Counted from the stretch's first letter, positions 1-9,545 are shown. The stretch is DNA of 64,000 bases from Erysipelotrichaceae bacterium (GCA_015058945.1 SVBF01000014.1:1-64000), one strand, 5' to 3'. A program made the numbers and translations. Notes: a model not told the origin generated them from the letters alone.

Positions 1-24
1 AACTTATTTAAGGAGGACACAACA

Positions 25-336
25 ATGTTCAATCCCATCACCCTGGCCATCAGCGAAAAGGACCTCAACTCGGTCGTCAAGCCCCTCCTCGAGGTGCTCA
101 ACGTCCTCGTCCCGGTGCTCCTTTCCGTGGTCGGCGCCGTCGGCGCGATCTGGGTCATCTTCCTCGGCGTGAAGTACGCCAAGGCGGAGGAGCCGCAGGA
201 GCACGAGAAGGCGCGCAACAGCCTCAAGAACGCGATCATCGGCTTCGTGTTGATCTTCGTGTTGCTCATCGCGCTGCAGATCGGCCTCTCCCTCTTCACC
301 AACTGGTACAAGACCTACGAGCCGGTCAGCTTCTAA
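25..336 (+). CDS. VirB2/TrbC-like pilin-type small membrane protein of a conjugative element
   Basis: A 103-aa protein with two hydrophobic helices (about residues 32-52 and 72-95) separated by a short charged cytoplasmic loop with the motif KYAKAEEPQEHEKAR. This layout matches the small pilin-like or channel subunits that precede VirB6 and VirB4 genes in Gram-positive type IV secretion modules. An excellent AGGAGG lies at 11-16, so the start is secure. It is the first complete gene of the module, which continues off the left edge. The functional label rests on size, topology and neighbours; no catalytic motif exists to test it. Confidence 0.6.
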   Translation: MFNPITLAISEKDLNSVVKPLLEVLNVLVPVLLSVVGAVGAIWVIFLGVKYAKAEEPQEHEKARNSLKNAIIGFVLIFVLLIALQIGLSLFTNWYKTYEPVSF

Positions 337-356
337 TTCGCATTAGCGATTCCGAC

Positions 357-1073
357 ATGGCCATGAAAAAACGTCTCCTTCGCTTTCTTAGCCTCGCCTC
401 CGCCTGCTCTCTTTGCGCCTGTGCGGTGGATTTAGGCGTGTTTGAGAAGGAAGACGGTTACGCATCGTATTACGAATCTCTCGGCAAGGTCCGCGGTCTT
501 TATGACAATGGGGCCGATGGCGCGTATCACGAATATAGCGTCCAAGACTCCCTCTTCAACAGCAAGACCGTCGAGAAGATGGAGTGGGACGAAGGGAAGG
601 AAGTGGCGGAAGAGCAATACGTCTACCTGGTCATTCCGTTCAAAAAAGAACTGAAGATCCAGGAGATCGCCCTTTACGTCTACACCCCCCAGAACGTCTC
701 CATCACCGTGAACGCCTTCTATTTCGAGAGCGAATCCGAGGTGCCCAAGAAGATCAAATACCTGACTTCCCCCGACACCGAACCGATCTACGACAGCAGC
801 ACCGGCGAACAAACCGGTGAGGTGGAAATCGATTACGACGACCCCCCGAAGGACATCTGCTCCGTCGGTGGCGACCTCACCCTCATCCGTGAGGAGTGGA
901 CGAGCTTTGTCCTTTCGAACTTCCGCCAGAGCGGCTACGTCGATGGCTATCTTCGCACCGGAGAGGATAGTTACCTATACCTTAGGTTTGAAAACAATTC
1001 CGGTTGGAACCGCGACAAAATGGTTCCGTTCACGTTCAAGTTCATCAATTTGATAATGCGAGCGGTCGAATAA
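357..1073 (+). CDS. Lipoprotein inside the conjugative module, unknown function
   Basis: A 238-aa protein beginning with a short basic N-terminus, a hydrophobic stretch and a lipobox (CSLCAC, about residue 20-24), so it is predicted to be lipid-anchored on the outer face of the membrane. The remainder is soluble, rich in Tyr, Glu and Asp, and beta-strand-like. I do not recognise a family. It sits between the pilin-like and VirB6-like genes, which suggests a surface component of the transfer machine. No Shine-Dalgarno precedes either ATG (357 or 363); the second gives a more typical signal peptide, so the start is uncertain by two codons. Confidence 0.6.
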   Translation: MAMKKRLLRFLSLASACSLCACAVDLGVFEKEDGYASYYESLGKVRGLYDNGADGAYHEYSVQDSLFNSKTVEKMEWDEGKEVAEEQYVYLVIPFKKELKIQEIALYVYTPQNVSITVNAFYFESESEVPKKIKYLTSPDTEPIYDSSTGEQTGEVEIDYDDPPKDICSVGGDLTLIREEWTSFVLSNFRQSGYVDGYLRTGEDSYLYLRFENNSGWNRDKMVPFTFKFINLIMRAVE

Positions 1074-1087
1074 GGAGGCAAAACTCT

Positions 1088-2491
1088 ATGTTTGGATTGT
1101 TTGATTGGATTTGGGGCCTACTCTACGGCATCTCCAAGTCTATGTACGCGATCATCGATAACCTTTTGGCATGCGCGAACATGCTTTGCGGCATTGAACC
1201 GATCCGTTACGCCGGAACCGAGATGGACTTCCTGACGTTCTTACTAAGGAACCAGAACATCTGGTACGCCTTCGTCGCGGCCGTCCTCATCGGCGTCGTG
1301 CTGGTCGTGGTCTTTGGCATCATCGCCATCATCCGCGCGATCCATTCGGAGAAAGTCGAAAAGACCCCGGCCCAGATCGCGGTGCAGATCGGCAAGACGA
1401 TGCTGATCTTCATCTTCATCCCCGCGGCGATGTTCCTCCTCATCTTCCTCACCAATCAAGTCATGCGTGTCCTCTATAGCGCGACCCTCGGCGGTTCGCC
1501 GGATGGCCTTGGACGATTCCTCGCCGGCGCGTTTGGCCAAAACGCGTTGAAGAGTGGCGTCGAACCGGATTTCTTCCTTAATCCGAGCTTCGACTATTCC
1601 TCCACGAGCAACGTCAAGAAATACCTCGACCTCTCCGATTACGACTATTTCTTCTCCTGGATCTCCGGCATCGTCATCATCATCAGCCTCGGCATGGCCT
1701 TGCTGATGTTCGTCGACCGCGCGATCGCCATGGTCATCCTCTTTGTGTTCTCCCCGATTTCCCTTTCGACCACGGTCCTCGACGACGGCGCCCGCTTCAA
1801 ACTCTGGCGCGACCAATTCATCGTCAAGTTCCTGACGGGTTATGGCTGTATCATCGCCATCAACATCTACGCCCTCATCATCGGCGCCATCAGCAACAAC
1901 AACCTCGTCTTCTTCGACAACAGGGTCCTCAACAACTTCATGAAGATCGTCATCATCGTCGGCGGCGGCGTGTCCATGACCCGCGTCATGGCGCTCGTGG
2001 GCAACCTCATCAGCGCCGGCGCCGGTTCGAACGAACTCCGCGACTCCGCGATCGCGGCCGGCAGCTTCGGCCGCATCATGGGTGGCGCGATCACCGCTCC
2101 CTTTAGAGCGACCCGTGGCGCGATTAACTTCACCCGTGACGTCGCCAATAACGGCCTCGCCTCCACCGTCGGCAGGCGCATGGGCTTCAACACCTCCGCC
2201 GATTATCAAAAGGAGAGGAACCTCCGTGGCCTCGGCTCGAAGCAATCTAGCGGCGCCGGCAACAACAAGACCAATAGTGTCTCTACCGGCTCCAACGCGG
2301 CCAAAAACGCGGTCTCCGGCGGCGCCAATCCCGGCGGCAACAAGGGCGGTGGCGGCGCGCCTTCCATCATCATGGGTGGCGCCAATCCTAGCGGCAACGC
2401 CAACAACAAGGCGCCGAATGGTCAGGGCAACAACATGGTCAACAACGCCATCGACAACTCCTTGCACAACAAAGGAGGTGACAATAAGTAA
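1088..2491 (+). CDS. VirB6/TrbL-like polytopic membrane protein of the type IV secretion module
   Basis: I place the start at ATG 1088, preceded by AAGGAGG at 1073-1079, rather than at the longer open frame from 1004; this gives 467 aa. There are about seven hydrophobic segments, including a loop-TM region around residues 180-225 and a paired segment ending in a VGGGVSMTRV-like motif near residue 300. The C-terminal ~100 residues are a hydrophilic Gly/Asn/Ser-rich low-complexity tail. Topology, size and position directly before a VirB4-type ATPase match the VirB6/TrbL-like proteins of Gram-positive and Mollicutes integrative elements. Its TAA overlaps the next ATG (TAATG), indicating translational coupling. 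Confidence 0.65.
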   Translation: MFGLFDWIWGLLYGISKSMYAIIDNLLACANMLCGIEPIRYAGTEMDFLTFLLRNQNIWYAFVAAVLIGVVLVVVFGIIAIIRAIHSEKVEKTPAQIAVQIGKTMLIFIFIPAAMFLLIFLTNQVMRVLYSATLGGSPDGLGRFLAGAFGQNALKSGVEPDFFLNPSFDYSSTSNVKKYLDLSDYDYFFSWISGIVIIISLGMALLMFVDRAIAMVILFVFSPISLSTTVLDDGARFKLWRDQFIVKFLTGYGCIIAINIYALIIGAISNNNLVFFDNRVLNNFMKIVIIVGGGVSMTRVMALVGNLISAGAGSNELRDSAIAAGSFGRIMGGAITAPFRATRGAINFTRDVANNGLASTVGRRMGFNTSADYQKERNLRGLGSKQSSGAGNNKTNSVSTGSNAAKNAVSGGANPGGNKGGGGAPSIIMGGANPSGNANNKAPNGQGNNMVNNAIDNSLHNKGGDNK

Positions 2492-5144
2492 TGAGAATCA
2501 TCCCAAAGACCACCAAGGTCAAAATCCAGTTTTTCCGCAACATCTCGATCGCCGACATCATCATCGCGTTCGCCTTTCTCGGTTTGATTGTCCTCTTGCT
2601 TTTGTCCAACCTCGGCGTGGCCCGCTTCATCTTCGCCTTGATCGTGCTCGTCATCGCCGTAGCGATGTATCTGCCGTTTGAAGGGGAACGCTTCTACCTC
2701 TTCCTCGTCCATTCGGTCAAATACGTCTTCGCGGTGAAGCGCTACACCAAAGGCGCCGGTAAATCCCAGACCAACATCGATACCTTCATGCCCTTCAAGG
2801 CCATCGAGGACAACTTCGTCGTCTTCAAGGACTATTACGCCGGCGTGTTGCAGATCGACCCGCGTGAGTTCGCCCTTCTCTCCGAGTTCCGCCAGGACCA
2901 GATGATCGAGGAGCACTTCGGCAAGATCATCCGCGAGATCGCGAACAAGACCCGCGCCTCCATCGTCAAGATCGACCGCAAGCTCAGCTTCGAATCCTAT
3001 GTCAAGGACGAGGAACGCAAGAAGGACGTCCTCTATAAGCTCTTTGAGCAAGGCGAGCTCACCAAGGATGAGTTCGATGCCCGCGCGAAGATCATCGACG
3101 ACCGCATCCGCACCTACTCGACCCTCACCGACGAGACCCCGATCAAGAAACCGTTCTATTACTTCGTCGTCTATGACGAGAGCAAGGAATTGATCAGCCA
3201 GATCCTCAACGACGCCATCCTCACCTTCCTCAACATCGGCATGACGAGCCACATCCTCGACCACCGCGAGCTCGGCATCTTCATGAAGTACAACTACTCG
3301 TCGAAGTTCGAGGAGAAGGACGTCGACTTGCTTAGCCCCGAGGAATTCATGTCCTGGATCTATCCCCAGACCATCGAATTCAAACCCCGTTCGACCATCA
3401 TCGACGGCGAGGAGTGCCACATCTTCACGGTGAAGAACTTCCCGATCTCCGTCCTTAACGCCTGGGGCTATCGCATCTTCAACATCCCCAACACCAAGGT
3501 CGTCATGAACCTCGCCCCGTTTGAGAAGGGCAAGGCCATCCATATGATCGACCGTTCGGTCCAAGAGCTCGCCTCGCAGTCCAACAACAGTTATCGCGCC
3601 TCGAGCATCATCGATAAGCAGACCCATATCGACACCCTCGTCGAGGTGCTCCGCATGCTCCAAAACGACAACGAGACCCTCTTCGGCGTCAACCTCCACG
3701 TCACTGTCTATCCGGACCCGAACGCCCGCAAGGACGCGAGACGCAGCGAGAAGAAACGCATCAAACGCATCTTCTCCGAGGAAGGCTTCGAGTTGGTCGA
3801 CAACTATTTCTGCCAGAACCTCGCGCTCATCTCCACCAACGTGTCGCGCCTCGACGCGATGACCAAGTTCCAGCGCGCCATCCATTCCAACTCCGTGGCC
3901 GCGTGCTTCCCCTTCGTCCTCTCCACCGTCATGGACAAGACCGGCTGCATCCTCGGCACCCAGAACGACTACCCGGTCATCCTCGACTTCTTCAAGCGCG
4001 ACTTCGAGCGCGTCAACTCCAACATGGTCGTCATCGGTAAGTCGGGCTCCGGCAAATCGTTCGCGACCAAGACGATTCTCTCCCAGCTATGCGCCGAAAA
4101 CTGCAAAGTGTTTATCCTCGACCCCGAGAACGAATACCAGTTCTTGGCCCAAAACCTCGGCGGGCGCCTCATCGACGTCGGCACCGCGAGGGAAGGACGC
4201 ATCAACCCCTTCCATGTCATCACCACGCTTGAGGGCGACGAGGAGGGCGAGGAGTCGAGCGTTAACAACTTCGCCGTCCACCTGCAGTTCCTCGAGGAAT
4301 TCTTCAAGGTCGCCTTAAGCGGCATCAGCGCCGACGCCCTCGAATACCTCAATAACCTCATCGTCACTCTCTATAAGACCAAGGGCATCACCTCCAGGAC
4401 CGACTTCTCCCTCTTGGGGCCGAAGGACTACCCGACCTTCGACGAACTCTATGCCTTGATCGACGAGAAACTCGAAACCGCGACCGTCGAATACGACATG
4501 ACGCAGCTACGCATCCTGCATAACTACATCTCCAAGTTCGCGGCGAGGGACGCAACGCCAACCTCTGGAACGGCGAGAGCACCCTCACCGTCAAGGAGAA
4601 CTTCACGGTCTTCAACTTCCAGAGCCTCCTCTCCAACAAGAACAACACCATCGCCAACGCCCAGATGCTCGTCGTCTTGAAATGGCTCGACAACGAGATC
4701 ATCAAAAACCGCGATTTCAACCTCAAGCACGGCACCAACCGCAAGATCGTCGTCGCGATCGACGAGGCCCACGTCTTCATCGATCCCAAATACCCGGTCG
4801 CGTTGGACTTCATGTATCAGCTCGCCAAGCGTATCCGTAAGTACAACGGCATGCAGATCGTCATCACCCAGAACATCAAGGACTTCGTCGGCAGCGAGGA
4901 CATCGTGCGCAAATCCACCGCGATCATCAACGCCTGCCAATACTCCTTCATCTTCTCATTGTCGCCTAACGACATGGACGACCTCTGCACCCTCTACGAC
5001 AAAGCCGGGCAGATCAACGAGGTGGAGCAGGACCAGATCGTCAACAACCCGCGCGGCAACGCCTTCATCATCACCTCACCCACCAACCGCACCAACATCT
5101 CCGTCATCGCCTCCCAGACCATGATGCGGATGTTCGGCGAATAA
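2491..5144 (+). CDS. VirB4/TraE-type conjugation ATPase, broken by a -1 frameshift near 4542
   Basis: This hexameric ATPase energises type IV secretion. Residues 20-62 form two membrane helices, like a PrgI-type membrane piece fused to the ATPase. A VirB4-type N-domain follows, then Walker A GKSGSGKS at about residue 515. The first frame runs to 4680, but after about nt 4542 it becomes Ser/Arg/Thr-rich nonsense. The -1 frame continues with GEGRNANLWNGEST, then the Walker B region VVAIDEAH (about nt 4755) and a VITQN sensor motif, ending at 5144. Both halves together give about 885 aa, normal for the family. No classical slippery heptamer is evident at TTCGCGGCGAGG. It is either a one-base sequencing or assembly deletion, or true inactivation. 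Confidence 0.8.
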
Positions 5145-5157
5145 CCGAATCATCGAT

Positions 5158-5196
5158 AACGCCCCACCGTTGCACATTTGTGACAAGTGGGGCGTT
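5158..5196 (+). other. Perfect 10-bp inverted repeat with 19-nt loop, intercistronic hairpin
   Basis: AACGCCCCAC at 5158-5167 pairs with GTGGGGCGTT at 5187-5196. Part of the loop (GCACA/TGTGA) can extend the stem. No T-run follows, so it is a poor intrinsic terminator. It may be an mRNA-stabilising or processing hairpin between the ATPase gene and the next gene. Confidence 0.6.
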
Positions 5197-5228
5197 AACA
5201 TTATCCCGATAGCAAAGGAGATCGAACC

Positions 5229-6890
5229 ATGCCTTACACCTTGACCGAACAAGAAAAAGAGCAAATCCGCCAGCAATACCGGCATAACATTGAGACCATC
5301 AACCGCTATATCGAGCAAGGCGCCGAGCGCAATGGCATCGACGCGGCCCCGTTCAAATACAAATTGGACATGGCGGGCCTAAACAAGAGGCTCAACGACC
5401 CCGAACAGGTTTACGTCTACAAGAGGAGCCTTGAGATCCTCGCCAGGGAGAACAAGCTCAAAGAAATCCAAGAAACGCTCCAAGCGAAATATAGGGGCCA
5501 AAGGGATCCGAACAAGGTCTATGCCCTCGACCGCCACATGCACACCGAGCTCATCCCAAGCGACGACCCCGAGGCGATGGCCTATAACGAGGCAATCTAT
5601 AAGCGTTACATCGAGCACCCCGAGGCGGTGGCTCAGGCCAAGTTGCAGCGTTTGTTCAACTCCAACGCCAAAGACCTCGATCTGATTGCCCAGAACAAAA
5701 ACCCCGACGGCCTCATGGTGGCGTGGGCGGACAAGAACTACGAGTTGGCGTTCACCTCCTTTGAAGCCTTTGGCACCATCAAGGACTTTCCTCAGAACTC
5801 GTTGACTCCGGCGATGCAGAAATACATGCATTCCGTCACCAGAAACTACGAGTCGATGATGGACGCCGGCGACAAGATGCACAACATCAACGACGCGTTC
5901 TTCATCGCCCCCCATACCCTCACCGATCAGCAGGAGAATCTTTTGGGCGCCACTAGTTTCGAGACCGATCATCCCGATGTCGCCGAAGCGCTGCGCAAAG
6001 GGGTCAAGAACCCCGCCCAGCACGCCGATATGAAGAAGCAGGGCTTCATCAAGTTCTACGGCACGCTCGACAAAAAGAACATCAACCTGGAAAAAGACGG
6101 CGCCTTGACCGAATACGTGGTCGAGACCAACGAGACCCGCCTCGACAAGAAGTACGCCTCCCTCGGCAAATGGATCAAGGGCGACGCCACGGGCGACCCC
6201 CAACTGAAGAAACTTTCCCCAGAGGAAGTGAAGGACTTCAAGAAGATCTTCAAGATCGATTACACCAAAGAGAAAGGCTTTGAGGACATCCCTTTCCCCG
6301 AGAAATTCAAAGAGCCCGCCTGGAAAGCGGCCCGCGACGAACTCATCTTCAAGCATGCGGTGAACAACAAACTGCCGATCTCCGAAGTCGATATCGGCGG
6401 CTTAGGCAAGGTCGCGAGCTATATCAAAGGCGGCTTCTTCGAACGTACCTTCCGCACCACCTCCCACGAATACAACAACTTCATCCAGACCATGGAGGCC
6501 TACGATAAGCCCAACCACGTGGATTACCATAACTCCAAGCCGGTGAAGAAAGCCGCGAACGACTACCTCCTCAAGAAGGGCGTCAAGACCAGGGAAGACG
6601 CGATGCGCCTCGGCTATCCGGAAAAGGATCGCGCCCTCCTTTGCCTCGACACCATCGAGACCTTCCAGAAGCATGAGCCCCTCGCCGAGGATAAGCTAAT
6701 CCCGGGCACCACCGAGGTCATCAAAGGTCCGAAGAAGGAGTGGCCGCCCGCGATCGATAACCCTAACGAGGTCAACGACCTGCCGGTCATCCCCAACGAG
6801 ATTGAACATAACGCCCCAAAGGTCGAAAAAGTCAAAGAGGCCAGCAACAACATCGAGCAGGAACCCGAGGCTCCGGAGATCAACCAATAA
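5229..6890 (+). CDS. Hydrophilic 553-aa protein of the conjugative module, unknown function
   Basis: Preceded by AAGGAG (5215-5220). There is no signal peptide or membrane segment. The protein is highly charged, mostly helical, with long Lys/Glu/Asn-rich stretches, and ends in a Pro/Glu/Asn-rich tail (about residues 490-553). I do not recognise a domain; the HxH-like pair RHMHTE near residue 103 is not enough to call a relaxase. Its place after the VirB4 gene with no intervening promoter signal suggests a cytoplasmic accessory or DNA-processing factor of the element. It may mark the right-hand end of the transfer genes, since the next gene has its own operator. Confidence 0.6.
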   Translation: MPYTLTEQEKEQIRQQYRHNIETINRYIEQGAERNGIDAAPFKYKLDMAGLNKRLNDPEQVYVYKRSLEILARENKLKEIQETLQAKYRGQRDPNKVYALDRHMHTELIPSDDPEAMAYNEAIYKRYIEHPEAVAQAKLQRLFNSNAKDLDLIAQNKNPDGLMVAWADKNYELAFTSFEAFGTIKDFPQNSLTPAMQKYMHSVTRNYESMMDAGDKMHNINDAFFIAPHTLTDQQENLLGATSFETDHPDVAEALRKGVKNPAQHADMKKQGFIKFYGTLDKKNINLEKDGALTEYVVETNETRLDKKYASLGKWIKGDATGDPQLKKLSPEEVKDFKKIFKIDYTKEKGFEDIPFPEKFKEPAWKAARDELIFKHAVNNKLPISEVDIGGLGKVASYIKGGFFERTFRTTSHEYNNFIQTMEAYDKPNHVDYHNSKPVKKAANDYLLKKGVKTREDAMRLGYPEKDRALLCLDTIETFQKHEPLAEDKLIPGTTEVIKGPKKEWPPAIDNPNEVNDLPVIPNEIEHNAPKVEKVKEASNNIEQEPEAPEINQ

Positions 6891-6909
6891 GTTCGATGTG
6901 GACGAAATT

Positions 6910-6943
6910 CCTAATGGGCAATACAATTGTAACGTCCATTAGG
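6910..6943. promoter_or_regulatory. Likely TetR operator: nested palindromes around a -10 box
   Basis: CCTAATGG (6910-6917) and CCATTAGG (6936-6943) form a perfect 8-bp inverted repeat. Between them lies a second perfect palindrome, TACAATTGTA (6922-6931), which contains a -10-like TACAAT. The right arm ends at the Shine-Dalgarno AGGAG of the adjacent TetR gene. This is a textbook layout for autorepression. Confidence 0.6.
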
Positions 6944-6951
6944 AGAACCCC

Positions 6952-7485
6952 ATGAACCAAAAGCAACTCGACACCCTTCGCAAAAACAATGAAGAATCCC
7001 GCGAATTCGTGAAGAGTTGCTTTCGTTTTGCCCTCATGGTCATCTTGAAAGACAAATCGAACAAGTCTTTGAGCGTCACGAGGCTTTGCGCCATCGCCGG
7101 CGTTTCCCGCATGGCGTTCTACCGTAACTACAATACCCTCGATGACGTCCTCGAAGACGAGATCCGCGACTTCGCGACCGACATCGCCAAGTCGATCGGG
7201 ACCGACGTCTATGACAACTGGCTCCGGCTCTTCGAGGCGACGGAGAAGCGGCGCGAGGATTTGGAGGCCATGATCGAGGCGGGATTTGAACATAAGATCC
7301 TCGAGGTGTTCCTTTCCCTTGCCCCCAAGGATGAGGAAAACCGCACGCTGCAAACCATTTGGCTCTCGCTTTTCTATACCTTGATGGTCAAGTGGCTCAA
7401 AGAGAAAAAACCCAAGAGGGCAGAGGACATGGCGCGCCTCGCCTTTAAATACACACGTCACTTGCCTTTGGTCACTTTGGATTAG
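6952..7485 (+). CDS. TetR/AcrR-family transcriptional regulator
   Basis: A 177-aa protein. The N-terminal 60 residues contain a TetR helix-turn-helix: SVTRLCAIAGVSRMAFYRNY, with the typical AGVSRxxFYRxY recognition helix. The remaining ~115 residues are the helical ligand-binding and dimerisation domain, of the DhaS-like short type. It is led by AGGAGA at 6941. It sits at the boundary between the conjugative module and chromosomal-looking genes, opposite the Fic gene, with which it converges. Its target beyond its own promoter cannot be read from the sequence; no transporter adjoins it. Confidence 0.85.
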   Translation: MNQKQLDTLRKNNEESREFVKSCFRFALMVILKDKSNKSLSVTRLCAIAGVSRMAFYRNYNTLDDVLEDEIRDFATDIAKSIGTDVYDNWLRLFEATEKRREDLEAMIEAGFEHKILEVFLSLAPKDEENRTLQTIWLSLFYTLMVKWLKEKKPKRAEDMARLAFKYTRHLPLVTLD

Positions 7486-7498
7486 GCGGAAGTGGAGG

Positions 7499-8464
7499 CT
7501 ACTTTGCTTCCCAGTGCCCGTTTTTCCTGCCGCCCACGCGTCGGATGGTTCCGTTTTGGGTTAACGCGGAGAGCAGGCTTTTGACCGTGCGTAAAGAAAC
7601 GCCAAGGTCATTCGCGATGTCTGCCGCTTTGACGGAAGGGTTGGCTTTGATCAGGGCGACGACTCTTGATTCTTTTGACGAAGATGTGGAGGAGGGGGTG
7701 ACGATACGTAAGTCTTTGTTGTTCAAAGCGTTGTCCTCACCTAAGAGAAGGTTTCGGAGAAATTTGATGAGGTAGCTCCGATCCTCGTAGATTCCTTTCG
7801 GGACATTGGAATAATTGGCCCTTACCAGCGCATTTCTGAAATACCATGCGTTTTCCGCGAAGGTGTCGTTGGTCACGTCAAACCCAAGGCTCCTCAGATA
7901 TTTGATTGCGAACACGGCGGTGGTCCGTGTGTTTCCCTCCTCAAAAACATGGATTTGCCACAAGTTGGCGATGAAGAGGGCCAAATGCTCAATGGTTTGG
8001 TCTATGGAAAGTCGCGCATAGTTGAAACGCCGTTCTTGCTCAAAATCGTATTGAAGGGTCATTTCGAGGTCGCGATAGTCGCCATAGACGACGGAAGCCC
8101 CATCGAGGACCCATTCTTTTTTGGAAAAGTTATAGCCGCGGGGCTCTCCGGGGTGTTCCAAGACTCCGTGAAAGAGGAACCGATGGATGGTCAAAAGTTG
8201 ACCGACGGTGAAGGAAAAGGAGTCATCGCTGATGAGCCTGGCGATTCGAATGGAGATCTTATCCGCCTCTTCGCTGCGTTCTATGACCGGCGGCTTGCTC
8301 TGATAATACGAAGTGATGATCTCTTCGAGTTCGTCTAACGTTATCTCCCCTTTAAGGTACCTTTCGGATTCCCGAACGAAATAAGGGGAGTTTTTCAGTT
8401 GATCGACGTCTTGGAGCCCAATACCGGTCGTTAAGACATAATGGTTTGAGTATTTGCTTTCCAT
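7499..8464 (-). CDS. Fic-domain protein with C-terminal winged-helix domain
   Basis: A 321-aa Fic/DOC-family AMP- or nucleotidyl-transferase. The Fic motif reads IHVFEEGNTRTTAVF (about residues 193-207), matching the HxFx(D/E)GNxR core, so it is probably active. The region around residues 100-150 has the usual Fic flap with GEPRGYNF. The C-terminal ~70 residues form an HTH: VKAADIANDLGVSLRTVKSLL. Fic-HTH proteins of this type often bind their own promoter. The upstream region holds a repeated half-site (separate entry). No clear inhibitory S/TxxxE(G/N) helix was identified, and no small antitoxin ORF adjoins. A ride-along with the conjugative element is possible. Confidence 0.85.
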   Translation of the reverse strand: MESKYSNHYVLTTGIGLQDVDQLKNSPYFVRESERYLKGEITLDELEEIITSYYQSKPPVIERSEEADKISIRIARLISDDSFSFTVGQLLTIHRFLFHGVLEHPGEPRGYNFSKKEWVLDGASVVYGDYRDLEMTLQYDFEQERRFNYARLSIDQTIEHLALFIANLWQIHVFEEGNTRTTAVFAIKYLRSLGFDVTNDTFAENAWYFRNALVRANYSNVPKGIYEDRSYLIKFLRNLLLGEDNALNNKDLRIVTPSSTSSSKESRVVALIKANPSVKAADIANDLGVSLRTVKSLLSALTQNGTIRRVGGRKNGHWEAK

Positions 8465-8470
8465 AGGAAA

Positions 8471-8498
8471 AAGATAGCAAATGGGTTTTAAAGTGCAA
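8471..8498 (-). promoter_or_regulatory. Promoter of the Fic gene, leaderless type
   Basis: Reading the minus strand: TTGCAC as -35 (8493-8498), 16-nt spacer, extended -10 TGC-TATCTT (8471-8479), then six bases (TTTCCT) to the ATG at 8464. No Shine-Dalgarno lies between. Confidence 0.55.
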
Positions 8499-8529
8499 CC
8501 TTAAAGTGCAATTGCACTTAAAATTGCAC
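8488..8529. promoter_or_regulatory. Four-half-site operator (GTGCAA) overlapping the Fic -35 box
   Basis: TTAAAGTGCAA occurs at 8488-8498 and again at 8501-8511. The second copy is half of a perfect 16-bp palindrome AAGTGCAATTGCACTT (8504-8519), and a further TTGCAC lies at 8524-8529. So there are two direct and two inverted copies of one half-site spaced 13 nt or less. The first overlaps the -35 element. Confidence 0.65.
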
Positions 8530-8535
8530 GAAAAG

Positions 8536-8553
8536 AAAACCACCAAAAGGTGG
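8536..8553 (-). terminator. Intrinsic terminator of the channel gene
   Basis: On the minus strand CCACC-TTTT-GGTGG is followed by TTTTCTTTT, a short strong hairpin with U-tract just after the stop codon of the gene at 8571-9545. Confidence 0.7.
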
Positions 8554-8570
8554 AATCTTTATGGCAGAGC

Positions 8571-9545
8571 TTATTTTTGCTCCGATTCCTCTTTGGATTC
8601 GGTCTCGGGCTTCGGACTTTCTTTGGCTTCGGGCTTTGGTTCTTCCTGCTCCGTTTTGCCATCCATGATCTCGCCCATGGTGAGGTGCTTGAAGGCCTTC
8701 GCGTCCGGTATGTTTTTGCTTGTTTCTTGATAGAAGTTGACGATGACCGAGGTGATGACCGCGACGACGATGATGCCGTAGATGCCGAGGATCACTGAGA
8801 GGATGCGGGCGAAGGGATCGGTGACGGTGAGGTCGCCGAAGCCGATGGTGGTGATGATGGCGAAGCAATACCATAGCCCGTCGGCGAAGGACTTGATGTT
8901 GTCGTCAAAGACGATGAAGAGCATGGAGAAGACGACGATGAGGGTGACCAAACCAAAGAGGATCTCGGCGACGTAAGTCCTTCTCATGATGCGCCACAAG
9001 ATGCCAAAACGGACGCGGGAGAAGGCGAGGGCGAGGATGTGGGCCACGCCGATCAGGGTCAAGACCAGGGTTAAGATCAGGTAATTGAGAGCCGGGACGG
9101 CGTAGTCGACGACCGACATCAAGATGAAGAGGACGAGGAAGATCATCGCGGCAAAGACGATGTGGCGGGGGCGATGATAATAGATGAGCCAAAGCACGCG
9201 CCTTAACGCGAGCAGCGAGAGAAAGGCCATATAAATGACGCCGAGGTGATAGGGGTCATGCAGGAACATGTAGACGACGCCTAAGGCGATGTTTGCGACG
9301 CCCGAGGCGATGTCCGTGATGGAGGCAGCGCGCCTTTGACGGCCAAAGACACCCCACTGGATATAGGTGAGGCCGAAGGCGATGAGGGCTCCCCCGGCAA
9401 AATAGGGGGTACCGCCCGAAAGTGAGGGCTCCGCCACGCTTAGGGAGTACTCGACGAGCACGGAAAGGGCGATGACGAGCACCCAAAGCACAGTCTCGTA
9501 TACAAAAGCGGGGACTTTGACTTTCTTCTTAGCGGCTTTTTCCAT
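8571..9545 (-). CDS. Two-pore-helix K+ channel-like membrane protein
   Basis: The start is ATG 9545 (324 aa); the open frame extends six codons further only by using TTG. Eight or so hydrophobic segments are visible. The last part, about residues 230-285, is a channel pore module: helix, pore loop with the selectivity filter TTIGFGD, then the inner helix. The filter is the K+-selective GFGD variant of GYGD. The four upstream segments lack an obvious Arg-repeat voltage sensor. The C-terminal ~45 residues are a Glu/Pro/Lys/Ser-rich cytoplasmic tail. A leaderless-type -10 (CATAAT) sits seven bases upstream. Likely a K+ channel; the gating signal is unknown. Confidence 0.8.
   Translation of the reverse strand: MEKAAKKKVKVPAFVYETVLWVLVIALSVLVEYSLSVAEPSLSGGTPYFAGGALIAFGLTYIQWGVFGRQRRAASITDIASGVANIALGVVYMFLHDPYHLGVIYMAFLSLLALRRVLWLIYYHRPRHIVFAAMIFLVLFILMSVVDYAVPALNYLILTLVLTLIGVAHILALAFSRVRFGILWRIMRRTYVAEILFGLVTLIVVFSMLFIVFDDNIKSFADGLWYCFAIITTIGFGDLTVTDPFARILSVILGIYGIIVVAVITSVIVNFYQETSKNIPDAKAFKHLTMGEIMDGKTEQEEPKPEAKESPKPETESKEESEQK

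Noticed and set aside
1004-1087. Upstream extension of the VirB6-like gene
   Set aside because: It lies inside the preceding lipoprotein gene and lacks a ribosome site, while ATG 1088 has AAGGAGG.
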